Shown: positions 11,712 to 23,800 of the stretch, piece after piece
Layout: each line of letters begins with the position of its first letter
Numbering within the stretch: the stretch's first letter is position 1
Source of the DNA: Rhizoctonia solani
Lineage: Eukaryota > Basidiomycota > Agaricomycetes > Cantharellales > Ceratobasidiaceae
Assembly (NCBI RefSeq): GCF_016906535.1
Contig: NC_057383.1
Span: 496,001 to 560,000 of the forward strand
Reading direction: 5' to 3'
Length of the DNA stretch: 64,000 nt
Translations under genes and position numbers: made by a program
The notes under the pieces: model-generated
Told to the model about the DNA's origin: nothing
Database searches by the model: none
Seen by the model: only the letters and a program-made list of their open reading frames with translations

Positions 11712-12854
11712 ATGGGAACAGTAGCACGATATCAAAAGCTAAGCTTATACGGAAAGGTTAGCTGTTCAAATGTTGTACAAACTCGTTAGTTTTATGCTAT
11801 CTCTTACAGGCACTTGTATGTTTTATAGCAGCTTCCCAGATTGCTCTTGCGACTATTTTCATCATGCTCGGAGCGGACCAAATCTTTCAGTTCCTTTATG
11901 ACTCTGCCCAGAAGCTGAAGGCAATGCCTGCTGGGTGGGCAGTTCTTTCGGCGGCTATCGGTGGGGACTATGCTCAAGGGTATTCTCCAACTTCCCTGAC
12001 AACATTTACATATATAGTAATCGTATCTATACCGCCCCTTGTGGGCAAAAGTACTGTAATCACAGTGTGTGGATTTGCGTATGGTGTCAAAGCATTTAGC
12101 TTTGTCGCTCCCGCTGCATGCATTGGCGCTGCATTTACCTTTATTTGTCTGCGCTGTTTTTTCCACGAGAGGGTCCGTCGGTATACTCGAAACAAAGAGC
12201 ACTGGCGCGCATTGGAAGCAGTTGTTGCTACCAAGGGCTTGCCTCTCGTCGTCCTGATACGACTGGCGCCAATACCCTGGACATACTCCAACGCCCTTTT
12301 TGCAGTGAGCAATTGCGACATATGTAATTCGAACTCCACTCTGATTCAGATTCGTAGTCTATCGAGTCTGTTCGTTTCTGGCAATTTATGGTAGCAACCG
12401 TGTAAGTGTATTCGTTCGACCAAGTCCTACTTACGTGTAACCTGCTCTTAGGGTTTATACACCCAAGTTGTTTGTCATGGTATTTATTGCCTCGCGAGTT
12501 GCCAAGTTCTCGGATGGTCAGCAACGCAGTGAAATGGATTCCACGACCAAGTGGATCAATGGATTGTCAATCGTACTCGGCGCCTCTATTGCGTTTGCGG
12601 CAGGCTGGTAGGTTTGATTTCAGACAACGGTTGGCATGCTATTGAATAGATGTCTCAGGCTGGTATGGCGCCTCACCGACTCTGAAATGAGGAAAATGAA
12701 AGCTCTGCCCCAGGATCTTGATGACATGGCTGTTGATACCTTGTACAGCCTTGAGGTGGGCGTTCCGCTTCCAGGAGAACATTTAAGCGACGACTTGAAC
12801 GGAAATGGTGCTTTGAGGTTGGATAGTAGTTCAGATAATTTATCGGTCATGTAA
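11712..12854 (+). CDS. Tvp38/DedA (SNARE-associated Golgi) family membrane protein
   Basis: Polytopic membrane protein of the VTT/DedA superfamily; fungal Tvp38 sits in late Golgi vesicles and relatives act as lipid scramblases. Exon 1 (11712-11756) splices to ALVCFIAASQIALATIFIM (from about 11811), the first membrane span. The core shows SIPPLVGKSTVITVCGF(A)YG (about 12030-12090), an internal basic stretch RRYTRNKEHW, and the family signature IRLAPIPWTYSNALFA (about 12257-12303). Then come FWQFMVATV and VYTPKLFVMVFIASRVAKF (about 12453-12510) and a last hydrophobic segment, INGLSIVLGASIAFAAGW. A hydrophilic acidic tail ends at 12852-12854. Introns lie near 11757-11810, 12304-12358, 12402-12450 and 12607-12658, and possibly 11961-12018. 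The frame is intact across every join I checked. Confidence 0.85.
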
Positions 12855-12959
12855 GCAAGAAGTAAGATAGCATAAGTCGGCCTCATGGTCTGTTAGAGTT
12901 TCAGTACAAAATTACATCATACAAGTAGCTATACATGATTCGCTAGCCAAGTTTGATTC

Positions 12960-13656
12960 TCAGAAAAAGATTTTTTCCCATTGACAAACCCCCTCGCATT
13001 CATAGCTTCCACATTGATATCCAGTTGCATTAGGGAAGTCGGCAGAAATTTCCGCCGCAGGGAGATAGTCGCGCTTAAACTTAACATGTGCACCTTGTTT
13101 TTCGGCTGCTATGATGGTAAAGTTTATCGGCCCATTGAGCATATCATCCCAACTCGTGAGCAGCGCTATATTCCCATGAAGGTCAGTGCGGCCGCTTCCC
13201 TGAGTGATCCAAGCGCGGATTTGGGTCTTGTACTTGACATTCACTGACACGTCTCCCTCCGGCTTCTCGTGTACTTCAATTTCTCCGAACAGTGTTCCTG
13301 CGGGCCCTGATTGAAGGTGGATTGAACAATTGTGATCCGCAGCAGAGGAGCTTGAACTGTTGGAGTTGAGAGAGTTGGAGAGAGATAACAAGGAGAGAGG
13401 CTTGACGATACTATCGGATGGTCCGGTACGCTTGAGATGCTCGAGGTAACCTTTAGCACCGCCAAGGTTTTCTATAGCCTTGATGATGTTAAGTGAGCTA
13501 AAGATTCACAAAATTCAGTCCTTTCTCGCTAAGCAAAAATCACAGAGCCTACGAGACCGGGCCAAACTCCTATGAAATAAACCTATCAGGCTTAGGAAGA
13601 TATGTTAACGGCACGTGAGGTCTTACCTGAGGTGTAGTGGGTAAAAGAACAGACAT
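12960..13656 (-). CDS. Small unknown protein, paralogue A of a divergent pair
   Basis: I do not recognise a named domain. A short first exon encodes MSVLLPTTPQ (13656-13627) followed by a GTAAGA donor. A possible second exon lies near 13556-13572. The main exon starts about 13500 with a helix containing IENLGGAKGYLEHL, then a Ser/Asn-rich linker (about 13330-13390). A beta-rich C-terminal region contains IALLTSWDDMLNGPINF (about 13130-13180) and the end CQWEKIFF, stop at 12960-12962. The plus-strand gene at 14290 shares the start MS(V/I)LLP, the GYLEHL helix and the LL..W...L..P..F block, so the two are paralogues facing away from each other. No signal peptide or membrane segment is evident. 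The role is unknown. Confidence 0.6.
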
Positions 13657-14226
13657 GGTTATAACAATCAGGCAGAGTACAGGAAAATGGGAATGTATGG
13701 AGGGATGATTTTTTTATCTTCACTGAATCCTGAAATTTATACAGCGTAAATAAGCGCGCATGTAAACGTCGTCGGATATGGAGTAGCCGAGAAAAATAAC
13801 TTGTCATGAATATATGCGTAAACGCTCTGGTCGGATTGTTCCTCAGCCGCATGTGTGGAGTGACATATTACGCAGCCAAGCGTCATCCCCAACCCAGCTG
13901 AGCGCGCAATGTGTCATTTCAATGAATAAATAGAGCAACTCCATAACACGGATGATGCCAATAGAGGTTAAAAGCATAGCGTCTCTGATCCTGGATACGT
14001 CGGACCTTTTGATGCTGTCAGCTACGGTTACGATATTGATGCGGCCCGGAGCTCCTGCTACTTGAGTCGTCCGATCACGGAGGATCGATCTGAAGATGTC
14101 ACACATTTCCTCCATTATGCAATGGTCCCGATCAATGATTAGGTGGCGCTGATTTTGGGGTTAGTCCTGCTCCCCGGCATTTGCCCTATTTCATATGCTG
14201 TCATATGAGCGCTTGATCACATATCC

Positions 14227-14236
14227 TATATAAAAG
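14227..14236 (+). promoter_or_regulatory. TATA box of paralogue B
   Basis: TATATAAAAG lies 54-63 bp before the ATG at 14290, in the 630-bp region shared by the two divergent paralogues. The match and spacing are typical for a strong fungal core promoter. Confidence 0.6.
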
Positions 14237-14289
14237 GTAGCAAAACCCCTTAAGATCTCTACGACACACTCATTCTACCCAGCTTTACA

Positions 14290-14960
14290 ATGTCTATTCT
14301 ACTTCCTGTGAGTACAGGGGCAGTGTGCAGTCATTATCCTGGTCTAACTGTGATTTCTAGGTTGCTCCAGCCGGTACGCCAGGCGTGTAAGTTGCCTCCC
14401 GATGCACTCTTCAGTGCTCCTTACACCCAAACAGGACCCTCGAAGCTCTCCAAGTTCTTGAAAGACTTGGAGGTTCAGATGGTTACCTTGAACACTTATT
14501 GAATAACAACACAGTTTCTGGAAGAGAGCTAGCCAAGTCAACTAATCTCAAACTTTGGCCCGTTACGCTCTGCGAGATTCAATTCGGTAAGAATATGATA
14601 TGGACCTGGGGAAAGGTGCACACTCTTGAGGGGCACGAGTCTCGCCTCGATGGTTGGGGCTTCGCCATGCTCAGTCAACTGTCGGAGTGCTGCTATGTGA
14701 CGACTGGAAAGGGTTGACTGCTGAACCAGTGCGATTCGAGGCCATTACTGGGCGTAATGGCGAAGAGGGAAGGTTGATGATCCACTTTTGGCGAGACAAC
14801 CAGTTACTTGCTCAGTATACTGGACGCGAGGTAAACCTTCCCCGTGTTCATTTCGAGGGCCCTTGCACTTGGAAATTGGGAAGGTATAGATTCCTATTAC
14901 TATCTTGAAAGAAGCTCCTCACTAACATTTAGCTCTAGTGAAGCAAGTAAACCAGAATAG
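14290..14960 (+). CDS. Small unknown protein, paralogue B of a divergent pair
   Basis: Partner of the minus-strand gene at 12960-13656. Exon 1 gives MSILLP, and a tiny second exon (about 14362-14388) encodes a VAPAGTPGV-like piece. The main exon begins near 14434 with the helix ALQVLERLGGSDGYLEHL. It continues through WPVTLCEIQFGKNMIW and then VGVLLCDDWKGLTAEPVRF (about 14684-14740). A final exon encodes SSEASKPE, stop at 14958-14960. The frame changes between about 14660 and 14690, where the segment before VGVLLCDDW must shift by one base. I cannot name the fold. The conserved pattern is one amphipathic helix followed by a beta-rich half, as in some small cytosolic fungal lectins or pore formers, but that is only a suggestion. 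Confidence 0.6.
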
Positions 14961-15293
14961 GTTGTGAACACGAGAATTTGAATGCTTTGAAATAAGAATG
15001 TTGTTTAAATTGTATATGTCAGTTTTATTTGTGAATGCTCTACAAGCTCAAAAGAGTTGATGCAAAATCAGATACACGTCGGCTGTTGGGGAAAGCCAAT
15101 AGTACATAAGTTGCATGTAGACATTCATCCCCTCGCCGACAACGAAGTGATTTGTAATATCCAGATTGAGTACTAATATGCAGCCCTATTCATATTAATA
15201 GTCATAGTAGCGGCTATCGTTATGAAAATATAGCACATGTGTAGCCATGTTTAATTTAAACATTTACATTGCTCTGTTTCAATGGCCTATTAA

Positions 15294-15392
15294 GGCCGCT
15301 TGGTCTAGTAGTATGATTCCTGTTTTGGGGAGTAAGCTTGCTTACATCATCAAGCATACAGGAGGTCGTGGGTTCAATTCCCACAGCGGCCC
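15294..15392 (+). tRNA. tRNA-Pro (anticodon UGG) with intron
   Basis: Acceptor strands GGCCGCT (15294-15300) and AGCGGCC (15385-15391) pair perfectly, followed by discriminator C. The anticodon stem CCTGT/ACAGG (15319-15323 with 15358-15362) encloses TTTGGG. The anticodon TGG is at 15326-15328 and a 27-base intron (15330-15356) sits just after position 37. The T arm is GTGGG-TTCAATT-CCCAC. A T-rich Pol III stop (TTCTTTTT) follows from about 15394. Confidence 0.93.
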
Positions 15393-15806
15393 GTTCTTTT
15401 TACGAGGTCTTACAACCTCTATTTTACTCAGGAAATTCATTCACGCCTGAAGCCAACTGAGACAGTGGATATATGTACAGTGTTCACACAATACCAATTA
15501 CTTATAGAAAAGAGTTCAGTCATCCGTTGGATTGAAGCATCAAAATGTACATTTTAGTGCCTTTACGTGTTAGCTCGCAGTATCTTTGGGAGTTTCACAC
15601 GAACAAAGAGTTTGCTCTACCGCTATCATGTTGTTTACCAGCTGTGTAACGCGTCCAGATTACTATAATCGAACTCTGATTCTCGTCATGATATTAGTTC
15701 GATCCCCTAGTTGAGTGTGAGTTCTTGGTGGTAAATATCCACCAAACAACGCCAACTATATAATCTTAGAGGGAACATGGAGAACGCTATGGAATTGGCT
15801 ACGACA

Positions 15807-17820
15807 CTAGTAAAGCTCGATAGAGTCATAAACAATGTTAGGAGAAAGGAACTTTTCTCCGCTGCTTCCGCTTGCAACCGTAATGGTAATCGTATTCGAG
15901 CCTGCCACAAGCGTCCCGGCAGGGATCGCGTATTCTATGGGAGCTCTTGTTAAACGCCCTTCCATACAAGCTTGGTCGAACTCACCATAAAGTTGATTGA
16001 GCCCTCTCCAGGTTCCCCGCGTGACACCCCTGGAGTCAATCTTGGTGGGAGCAGCAGGTGTCGCGGAGCTCCATGAGTTGACTTTGATTGTTGGTCTACC
16101 GCTTGCAAACGAAGAAGTTGTGCGAATGCGTAGTGTGCGGGCTCCAATTTGTGACGATGATGCGGTCCATTTAATCGTAGTAGGGTTATTCATCAGTGAA
16201 CCTAATGCCAGGGTTAGATGGGAAGACAAAGACAAAGAAAGACCTACTGAGCCATAGGGAACGACGATGGACTAGACGAGCCAATAGTATATGTCACAGA
16301 TCCCCATGACCCCATGCGAGAGTCGCTTGGATGCATGGTCTCAATCTCTGTGCCACTTTTGTTAGGGCTAACTTGACGGCTCAGTGACCGGGAACTTACT
16401 ATCGGCATTCAAGAATCCACTTGGGGTTCCATCGGGCAAACCAATCTGCCAAACTGTGGTCTTGATACTTTCGGTTGAGCTCAAAGTTAAGCTAGAGCTC
16501 TTTCCTGCCGAAACGGTAACACTCCCGGTTGCGACCTCTAGCTCTTTCTTGAATAGAGTCGCCGTGTAAGTACCAGGCTTGACACCCGAGATTGAGAACG
16601 AAGTGCCGGAGACTTTGGCCCAATACTGGGCGTTCGAGTTTTTCAATCCCACAACTGCTTGGAAGCCGGAAGGAATTCCCGACACGGAGCCAGTGATTGT
16701 CCCTCGCCCAGAATCTGCGACGTAGCCTTTCAGGCCGAGATCGGCAAAGAAGGAGAGATCTATGTTTGCGCTGGGAGCAGTGCCAGATGTGAATACGAGG
16801 GCATAGGGACCGAAGAATCCAGTGATAAGATTCGGTCTGGGCGTGGTTGGAATTCATGTCTATGTGATGTCAACGCACGAAAGTGTTCCAGTAATTCAAA
16901 GACATACACCAATAAACCTCATTTGCACCATCGTCCGATTGGGAGTCTAAAATAACGTCAATTGGAGTCGGGCATGATTCTGAAGATTGAGCCGACTCTG
17001 GTTATTAATATCCCTAAAGAATGGTCCGCCACTGGAAGTCTCATATGCATTTCCGGGAATGACCTACCTAGCGTTCAGTAAGGATATCGCTAGTACGATG
17101 GATACATACCATGTAGGCTCCCACACCGCTCCCAGAGATGCCATGAACTTGATCATCAATGAACTTAACAGAAGAATAGAATTTCGACCTTGTCTGGCCG
17201 CTAACCAGGAACACATCGCTCCCTTCAATGGCAGTCCCACCTATATACAGGTACTTCGGTAAGCAACTCGACTCTGGAAAGTAAATCAAGATCACCTCGT
17301 GGGTTAGATGGGGTCGGACTGCTAGTGAAAACAGATGATTGAAGCCTGGAAATGAACCGTAGTTCACCAACCGAAGGCTCAGCGTGGTATAAGTACCAAT
17401 GTATAGTGCGCTCTGACCGCTGCGAGCGATATAGTATTGAGTCTGCCCAATCTCTTCAGCACAATGCCTCAATATCCGAGGAGCAACTCACAAGAGTGGA
17501 TGTTTCAATCGTAACGATAGCAGTGGTTCCAGAAATCTTGGAGCTCACTGTTGCTGAACCAAGTCCAGATCCAATTTGTGTGAATTTCTTGGAGTATTGA
17601 AGCTCTTTTCCATCATATTTAATGGAAGTGATGTCTCCGTTAGTGGTAGAAACTGATAATACGAGTCAGACACCAGAAATATCAAGTATGTCAGGAACAT
17701 ACCCCGGTAGATGAGCTTATTTCCGGTATCGACATCAAGATAATTTGAGCCTTTGGTTACACCAAAAGCGGCCAGAGCACTAGGCACGAGACCCAGTAAA
17801 ATGAAGGGACCAAAGATCAT
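15807..17820 (-). CDS. Rhamnogalacturonan endolyase, PL4 family (copy 1)
   Basis: Secreted enzyme that cleaves the rhamnogalacturonan-I backbone of pectin by beta-elimination. The ATG at 17820 opens a signal peptide ([11 protein letters not shown]) followed directly by [15 protein letters not shown], the usual PL4 N-terminus. The catalytic beta-sandwich continues through [18 protein letters not shown] (about 17600) and [18 protein letters not shown] (about 17180-17240). The FnIII-like second domain contains [18 protein letters not shown] (about 16540-16600) and [18 protein letters not shown] sequence. The C-terminal carbohydrate-binding-like domain has [20 protein letters not shown] (about 16115-16175) and ends IVYDSIELY, stop 15807-15809. 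Many small introns occur. Near 16828 the frame slips by one or two bases compared with copy 2. A TATA element lies upstream at 17877-17886. Confidence 0.88.
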
Positions 17821-17876
17821 AACGAAAGAATAAACGAATGAAGGGAGCGTTATTTAGGGATCTATCATGGGGTAGG

Positions 17877-17886
17877 CTTTATATAT
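17877..17886 (-). promoter_or_regulatory. TATA box of rhamnogalacturonan lyase copy 1
   Basis: On the minus strand this reads ATATATAAAG, about 57-66 bp before the start codon at 17820. Position and sequence fit a core promoter. Confidence 0.5.
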
Positions 17887-18142
17887 CAATAGTGCACATG
17901 GCCAGCTATCCGCTCGGGCCGTCATGAAGCGTGGGCACGCCATAGTCCGGCTGATGAGCTGGCTGAAAGGACTTTGCATGCCTGATACGGTTACGGAAAT
18001 GAGGCATCTGTAAATAGACCTTCTGAGGCTAGTTACGAAGCGAGGTCATGCATGCTAAATAAGCGTGCGTGACCATCAATAGAAGCATCAGGAACAAGCA
18101 TGTGAGCATGTATTCGAAAAACTCCGGCGATGATCGTACAAA

Positions 18143-20297
18143 TTAGTACAGTTCAACCGAGTCGTAGACAATATTGGGAGATAAGAAAGTATCGCCACTA
18201 CTCCCGCTAATGACCGTAATTATGATCGTGTTGGATCCTGTGATGAGTGTACCGGATGGAATAGAGTATTCTGAATCTGGAAGTCAGCATATACAACGTT
18301 GCCAGGGCGCCAGATGTACAAACCATATATAAGGTTATATCTGCGTGTGTTTTGATGGTTAGCTGAAATTCCTCAAGATAACTTGTTACCGCCCACCCTC
18401 GCCACGTTCCTCGGGTCACTCCGCGGGAATCAATTTTGGTAGGAGCTGCGGGACTGGAAGACGTGGTACGGATTCGTAAAGTCCGGGCGCCGGTTTGAGA
18501 AGAAGTCGCGGTCCATTTGATAGTTGTTGGATTGTTGACGTTGATAAACCTTAGCGGAATGTAGGTAAGCACATTTCGGGTAATTGGTGTTTGAATACTC
18601 ACTGGGCCATAGGGAAGGAAGAAGCCGAGGAACTCCCGATGGTGTGTAACAGGACCCCAAGCGCTCATTCTCGAATCTGATCTGCGTCGCTAATGAGACA
18701 TAGCGTTGGTAATAGTAAGCTAAAATACTTACGGATGCATAGTCTCGATCTCTTCAAGAGTCTTTGGCGTTAGTAAACGAATTTCTCCGGGCCCGCAGTT
18801 ACTTACTATCGGTATTTCTATAACAAGTCAATTAGAAGATGTCAGTTTACATTTTCATGAGGACTTACAAGAATCCTGACGGAGTGCCATCAGGAACGCC
18901 GATTTGCCAGATGTTGGTCTTGATACTTTCGGTCGATGCCAGGTTGAGAGTTGTGGTCCCACCAGCGGTTACTGTTACGCTTCCGGTCCCGACCTCAAGT
19001 TCCTTCTTGTATAACGTTGCGGTATAAGTCCCTGGCTTGACACCAGTAATTGTGTAAGAAGTCCCAGAGACAATTCCCCAATATTGCGCGCCAATATTAT
19101 CCAAGCCAACCATAACCGTAAATCCAGATGCCACGCCCGAGATAGTGCCCTTTACGGTACCACGGCCGGAGGCAGCAACGTATCCCGTAAGCCCCAGATT
19201 TGAGAAGAATGACGTATCGAGTGATGCAGAAGGTGCTATTCCCGATGTGAAGACCATCGCGTATGGACCAAAGAACCCGGTCCGGAACGGTTGTGTTATC
19301 ATGTGTCCAGAATTCATATCTAAACGGGATATAGGTCAGATTAAGGTTCAAATTCGAAAATAGAATATTTGTAGACTTGCACCAATACAGCTCTTGTTGG
19401 GCCGAGCCTAAATGGAAATGAACATGCGCCTTCTTAGCATAGTAGTAAGTTATACTCACCCTGATTATTGATATCACGGAAGAATGGGCCCCCACTTGAC
19501 GTTTCGTACGCATTTCCAGGCATTACTAGGAAGGCCTATTGATTCGCCTGATCCACTCTCGTGGGTGGAGCAAGTACCATATAGACACCAATGCCGCTTC
19601 CAGTTACACCATGGACTTGATCCTTGTAGAATTGGACCGAGGAATAAAACTTGGATCGCGTCTGCCCACCAGTACTGAATACATCACTCCCTTCGATCGC
19701 GGTTCCACCTAACATAATAGCACTCCAGCACTGAGCTCCACGGACTGGATAATGGACGCACCGTTTACCTCGGACTGAGTGTATCCATTTGGGAGAGCAG
19801 ATTTAGACAAACGAGCGATAAAGCGCAATTCTCCAACATCGGGTCAGCCGTTGTATAGGTTCCTATATAAATAGCACTCTGCCCGCTCACGGCCACATAG
19901 TATTGAGTCTGCCAAACTGGTTTGAATGAACGTTATACCATAATCAATTAAAATTACTGACTAGTGTGCTAGTGGCAATAGTAACGATTGCATAATTCCC
20001 GGAAATTCTATATGAGACTGTTGCAGATCCAAGTCCAGATCCAATGTGCGTATACTTGGACGAGTCTTGGCACTCGATGTTACCATACTGAGCGAGGTGA
20101 TGTCACCGTTTGTGGTAGAGACTGCGCGAGTACTTAGCCCCATAGGCTGACCCTTTAATGAATCTACTAACCTCGAAAAACCAGCCCTCACCAGTATCGA
20201 CACTCAGATATCCGGAGCCAGTGGTCACTCCAAACGCAGCAAGAACACTTGGAACGCAAGCGGCGTACGACAGAGCGATAAGATACATCCAATTCAT
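18143..20297 (-). CDS. Rhamnogalacturonan endolyase, PL4 family (copy 2)
   Basis: Tandem paralogue of the preceding gene, same strand, with a 320-bp spacer. I start it at the internal ATG 20297, because this places a clean signal peptide ([20 protein letters not shown]) before [17 protein letters not shown]. The sandwich domain shows [16 protein letters not shown] (about 20005-20050). The exon at 18866-19317 contains [37 protein letters not shown] and [15 protein letters not shown], and is unbroken where copy 1 slips. The C-terminal domain carries [20 protein letters not shown] (about 18470-18530) and ends in IVYDSVELY, stop at 18143-18145. Intron positions match those of copy 1. It presumably acts with copy 1 on plant pectin during growth on, or infection of, plant tissue. 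Confidence 0.87.
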
Positions 20298-20398
20298 CTC
20301 GATCAGGGTATACTTTAAATATATCCGCATCACAGAGTCGTTTTATATTGGTTGACTACCCGTAAGGTAGAAACTGGCATCTGGAGCGTCATTTAGCC

Positions 20399-20557
20399 GT
20401 CTGGACGTTCCAGACTCTCCGGATGCAAATAAAGACCCTAGCCAAAAGTCAAATTTGTTAGCATCCGCCCAACAGCCACCAAGGACCCCCTTCCAGACTT
20501 CTGGAAGTGAGGTCGACGACTAAGTCTGGAAGGGGGGGTCACCCCCCCCTTCCAGAC
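20399..20557. repeat. Cluster of GTCTGGA/TCCAGAC palindromes with a G/C hairpin
   Basis: The words GTCTGGA and TCCAGAC recur: CCGTCTGGACGTTCCAGACT near 20399-20418, CTTCCAGACTTCTGGAAG near 20491-20508, and a long hairpin at 20524-20557. The hairpin arms are GTCTGGAAGGGGGGG and CCCCCCC(C)TTCCAGAC around a 3-4 base loop. This looks like the end of a small inverted-repeat element lying just upstream of lyase copy 2. Confidence 0.6.
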
Positions 20558-20587
20558 ATGCAAGTGAGTCAAATTATTCTAAACTGC

Positions 20588-20842
20588 TCAGGGTCCAGTC
20601 TTGGCAGCCATTTTGTATGCAGACCACAATTTGTACGTACCACAAACACATTGTAACACATGCATGCAACGCACAAAATACATAAAATGTTGACCTTTGT
20701 AATAATGGTCTCTGGCGTCCTCAAAAATGAGGTGGTCATGTAAACGCAACCGTTGTTCCAAGGTCCCCTGTTTCTGTGGCCCCATATACCTTGCAAGGAC
20801 CTCATCCGCGCACAAGTAGTGGGGCCAAACACGCCAGACATG
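20588..20842 (-). pseudogene. Coding-like fragment of unknown origin
   Basis: An 85-codon frame with protein-like composition reads from H-V-W-R-V-W-P-H-Y-L-C near 20842 through GTLEQRLRLHDHLIFEDARD and FMYFVRCMH to a stop at 20588. It has no start in a sensible place and a stop immediately upstream. It lies beside the hairpin cluster, so it may be a relic of a mobile element or of an unrelated gene. I do not recognise the family. Confidence 0.3.
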
Positions 20843-23800
20843 TCACAGGCTACTGATTTTTATTTCTTATATACTCATATGACGTTGTATGTTAAAAACA
20901 ATTGCATTTATGGTCCGTTGGTGTAATTGCAAATTGGTCAAGGAGACGAATCATGCTTGGTCTAGAAATGTAGACTCCACCCACGCGGCTGTGCCACTTC
21001 CGTCTTACGGGAGGTGCATGCGTCTGGGGTCCTACCTAGATCATCGGAGCGGAGTCGGCCCGTATCCGACGGACCGTTTATTTGGCCTTCTGACCGTGCC
21101 AGATCTTGCACGTATCTTACGGGTAGTCAACCATTGTTAAATAATGGGGCGGATCAATTAAGCCCGGCCCGTCTGGCCATGAGAGGTCAAAGACCGCAGC
21201 AGAAGCAGGCTGCTACTGGTGACCGGAAGACTTTAACATATCCAAAACAGGTTTCAATAGGCTTAACCCGGCCAGATTGCCCAAGTTTCATAATTGCGAT
21301 TGTATCATCTGACCCATCTAAGGCGCATCTCATCGCTTTTGGAAAAGCCAAAGCAATAAAGCAGCCCCGAGAAGTAATTTCAGAGTGTCGGTATCATTTG
21401 TATCTATATCAAGGGACAGCGCGGTAATGCTCGGACGGATAGTTAGCTAAATCGGACACTCATAAGGCCATGGGGTTATTGTTTAATGATGGAAGTTCAT
21501 TGATGATGAGAATGTGTTAGCGCTTACCAACCTAACTGACCAGGGTCCTAGGTGGGAGGCCTGGCAGGGTTTACTGCGATGCGGAGAACTCCCGTACTGC
21601 AGACAGTAGATACAAAATAGTTACGCTTGGTCCTCTTTGTCAAGTAGCTTCATCCTCTATATACCATCCCGCACATGAACACGTAACTTTTACCAGCTGG
21701 GCGCTTGGGCATACCTTTCAGGTAGTCAAGTTATTCAATGCAATTCTCTACTGTCTAAACATATTGTTATGTATACCTTTAGATGTTAAATTTTATCTTC
21801 CTCTTGCCTTTATTATAGCTCATTCGATACTACTTTACTGACAAGTGGCATGTATTCAAGGCCATTGCAGAACAGGTTTATCATATCGCCCTATTTAGAC
21901 AATGATCATCATCGCTACATTCATCTGTTTTTCTTTCCTTCACAAGGCTCATTCCATTCATCTCAATGTCCAAGGTCCCGGTGGCTTGTTTGGCCCCGCT
22001 GGCCACGGTATGTCCCAGGCTAGCAGGTCTTGGTCGTAGTCGACACCTGGTACATATCAACTTGATCCAAATGCTTTTTGCCCAGACCTGGCCAGCTTCT
22101 CCACCGACAAAACTCCATGAGAGTCGCATATGGATTTCAATTTCTCTTCCGACATCCCGCTTAATGCCATGCTCATGCGATGGCCAGCTAGCCATCTGAC
22201 TCGTCGGGGTGCCACCCTTTGAGATGCTCTGGATGTAAGGTGGAATAATGCATGATATCAGGCCAGTAGTCGTCTTTGATGGCTTGGGTAAGAGCAGCCA
22301 CAATATCCTGGTTCCTTTCTCGGTTTATTCTTATTCTTCTGCTCTGGGGTAATATCGATTTAAGTACTTGCAAATAACCCAAGATTTGTTTGAACGAACT
22401 AACTTCCTGAGGTCTGCCTTTTCCTTGCTTTAAATTTATTATTTTCTTTTCTTCTTTTGCGTGGACTCGGGTTTTGTGGCACCAATACCGGGACCTTTAT
22501 TAGTAGCAATTTCAGTGGCCGTTTCCATATTTAATTTATCATATATACATGAATCGATTAGACGGGTTCAAAGCAAAATAATCAAGCAACGTCTCACCAG
22601 AGTGCATGTGTCTAATCCCGAAGTAGAGCGCGTCGGCGCAGTAATCTGCACCGCGAAAAGACGTCCACCACGAAGTTGAAGATTGCCACTACTTGCCTAA
22701 ATTAAGCATGGATGAATATTACTATAAGACTATTCTTCTTACCAATGCATAAAACACTGTTTTCCGGTGATAATATGAAATATTTGGGATCTTAAACAAG
22801 TGCGCAACATGGGGCGAACGGAGGTGAGTGGTAGACTACAAAAGTGACAACCTGAGCGGATTTAGGGTGGGTGGACTGCGCCCAAGGAACTGTCACTGAC
22901 TAGTCCAGAGGAAGTCTTCGTGCATATGGGGCTACCATAAAATACTGGACTCCGGGCCTAGTCTCCAATTTCAATTGAGCTTAAGTGACAGCTTGTATAA
23001 CTGGAAAAGGCACGAGATAAGGTAGAAAAGCCAATCATGTTTCGTCATCAAAGCGGTTAAGCTGTCCAGGTCGACCTGACAAGTAAGCCGCAGACCAGAC
23101 GCTGAGAATTGAGGTAGCTCTTTGTAAATTCCGGAGCTCTACACCGAACTAGTAGAGGTAAACATCCTGGTCTCCAAACCCCAAAGTTCCACATATGGTT
23201 AATTGTTGTTTGAAGCTTGATATTTGTGGTATTCATATAAGGCATGTGGAATGTATACGTTCGGAACGAGGACAGAATCATAATACAATAGGCAGGAAGA
23301 GCTTGTAATAGTAATATAGTCTGGGGATGTAGTGCATGTCACCATCCCAAGCAGAGTGAGGTATATATGTTTATGGAGAAATACACGCATACAAAAATCG
23401 CATACTCATATCATCAACGTGGCCTGGTCCCCCACAATCAACTCAAAGTTTCAGTACTGCAAGTAGATACAGCACACAAATGGCTTAAGATATCTTGCTC
23501 AGACCTTACCCTGAGCGAAGTCTCGCGGGTTGAATACTGCGCGTCCAATCAGCGTGAGGAAATCTTTTAATATCGAAATGAGCAATTAGCTTTGACAAGA
23601 GTTAGGTTCGCTTTCGAAACTTGTCTTATCATTGCAAGCTGGAAGGAAAACGTAGATTTTGTTATATGCAAATCAACACACGTACGGCGGGACGTGGGCA
23701 ACCAACCCCCGGGTAATGCGACCGCACGGTAGCGTATTACGATCAAAAGTACCGTTTGCATTAGTATCGACACGATCCGTTTCCAACTCCGGCAATTATG

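Noticed and set aside
11471..11713. 80-codon minus-strand frame ahead of the Tvp38-type gene
   Set aside because: It overlaps the start of the real gene and has no recognisable feature.
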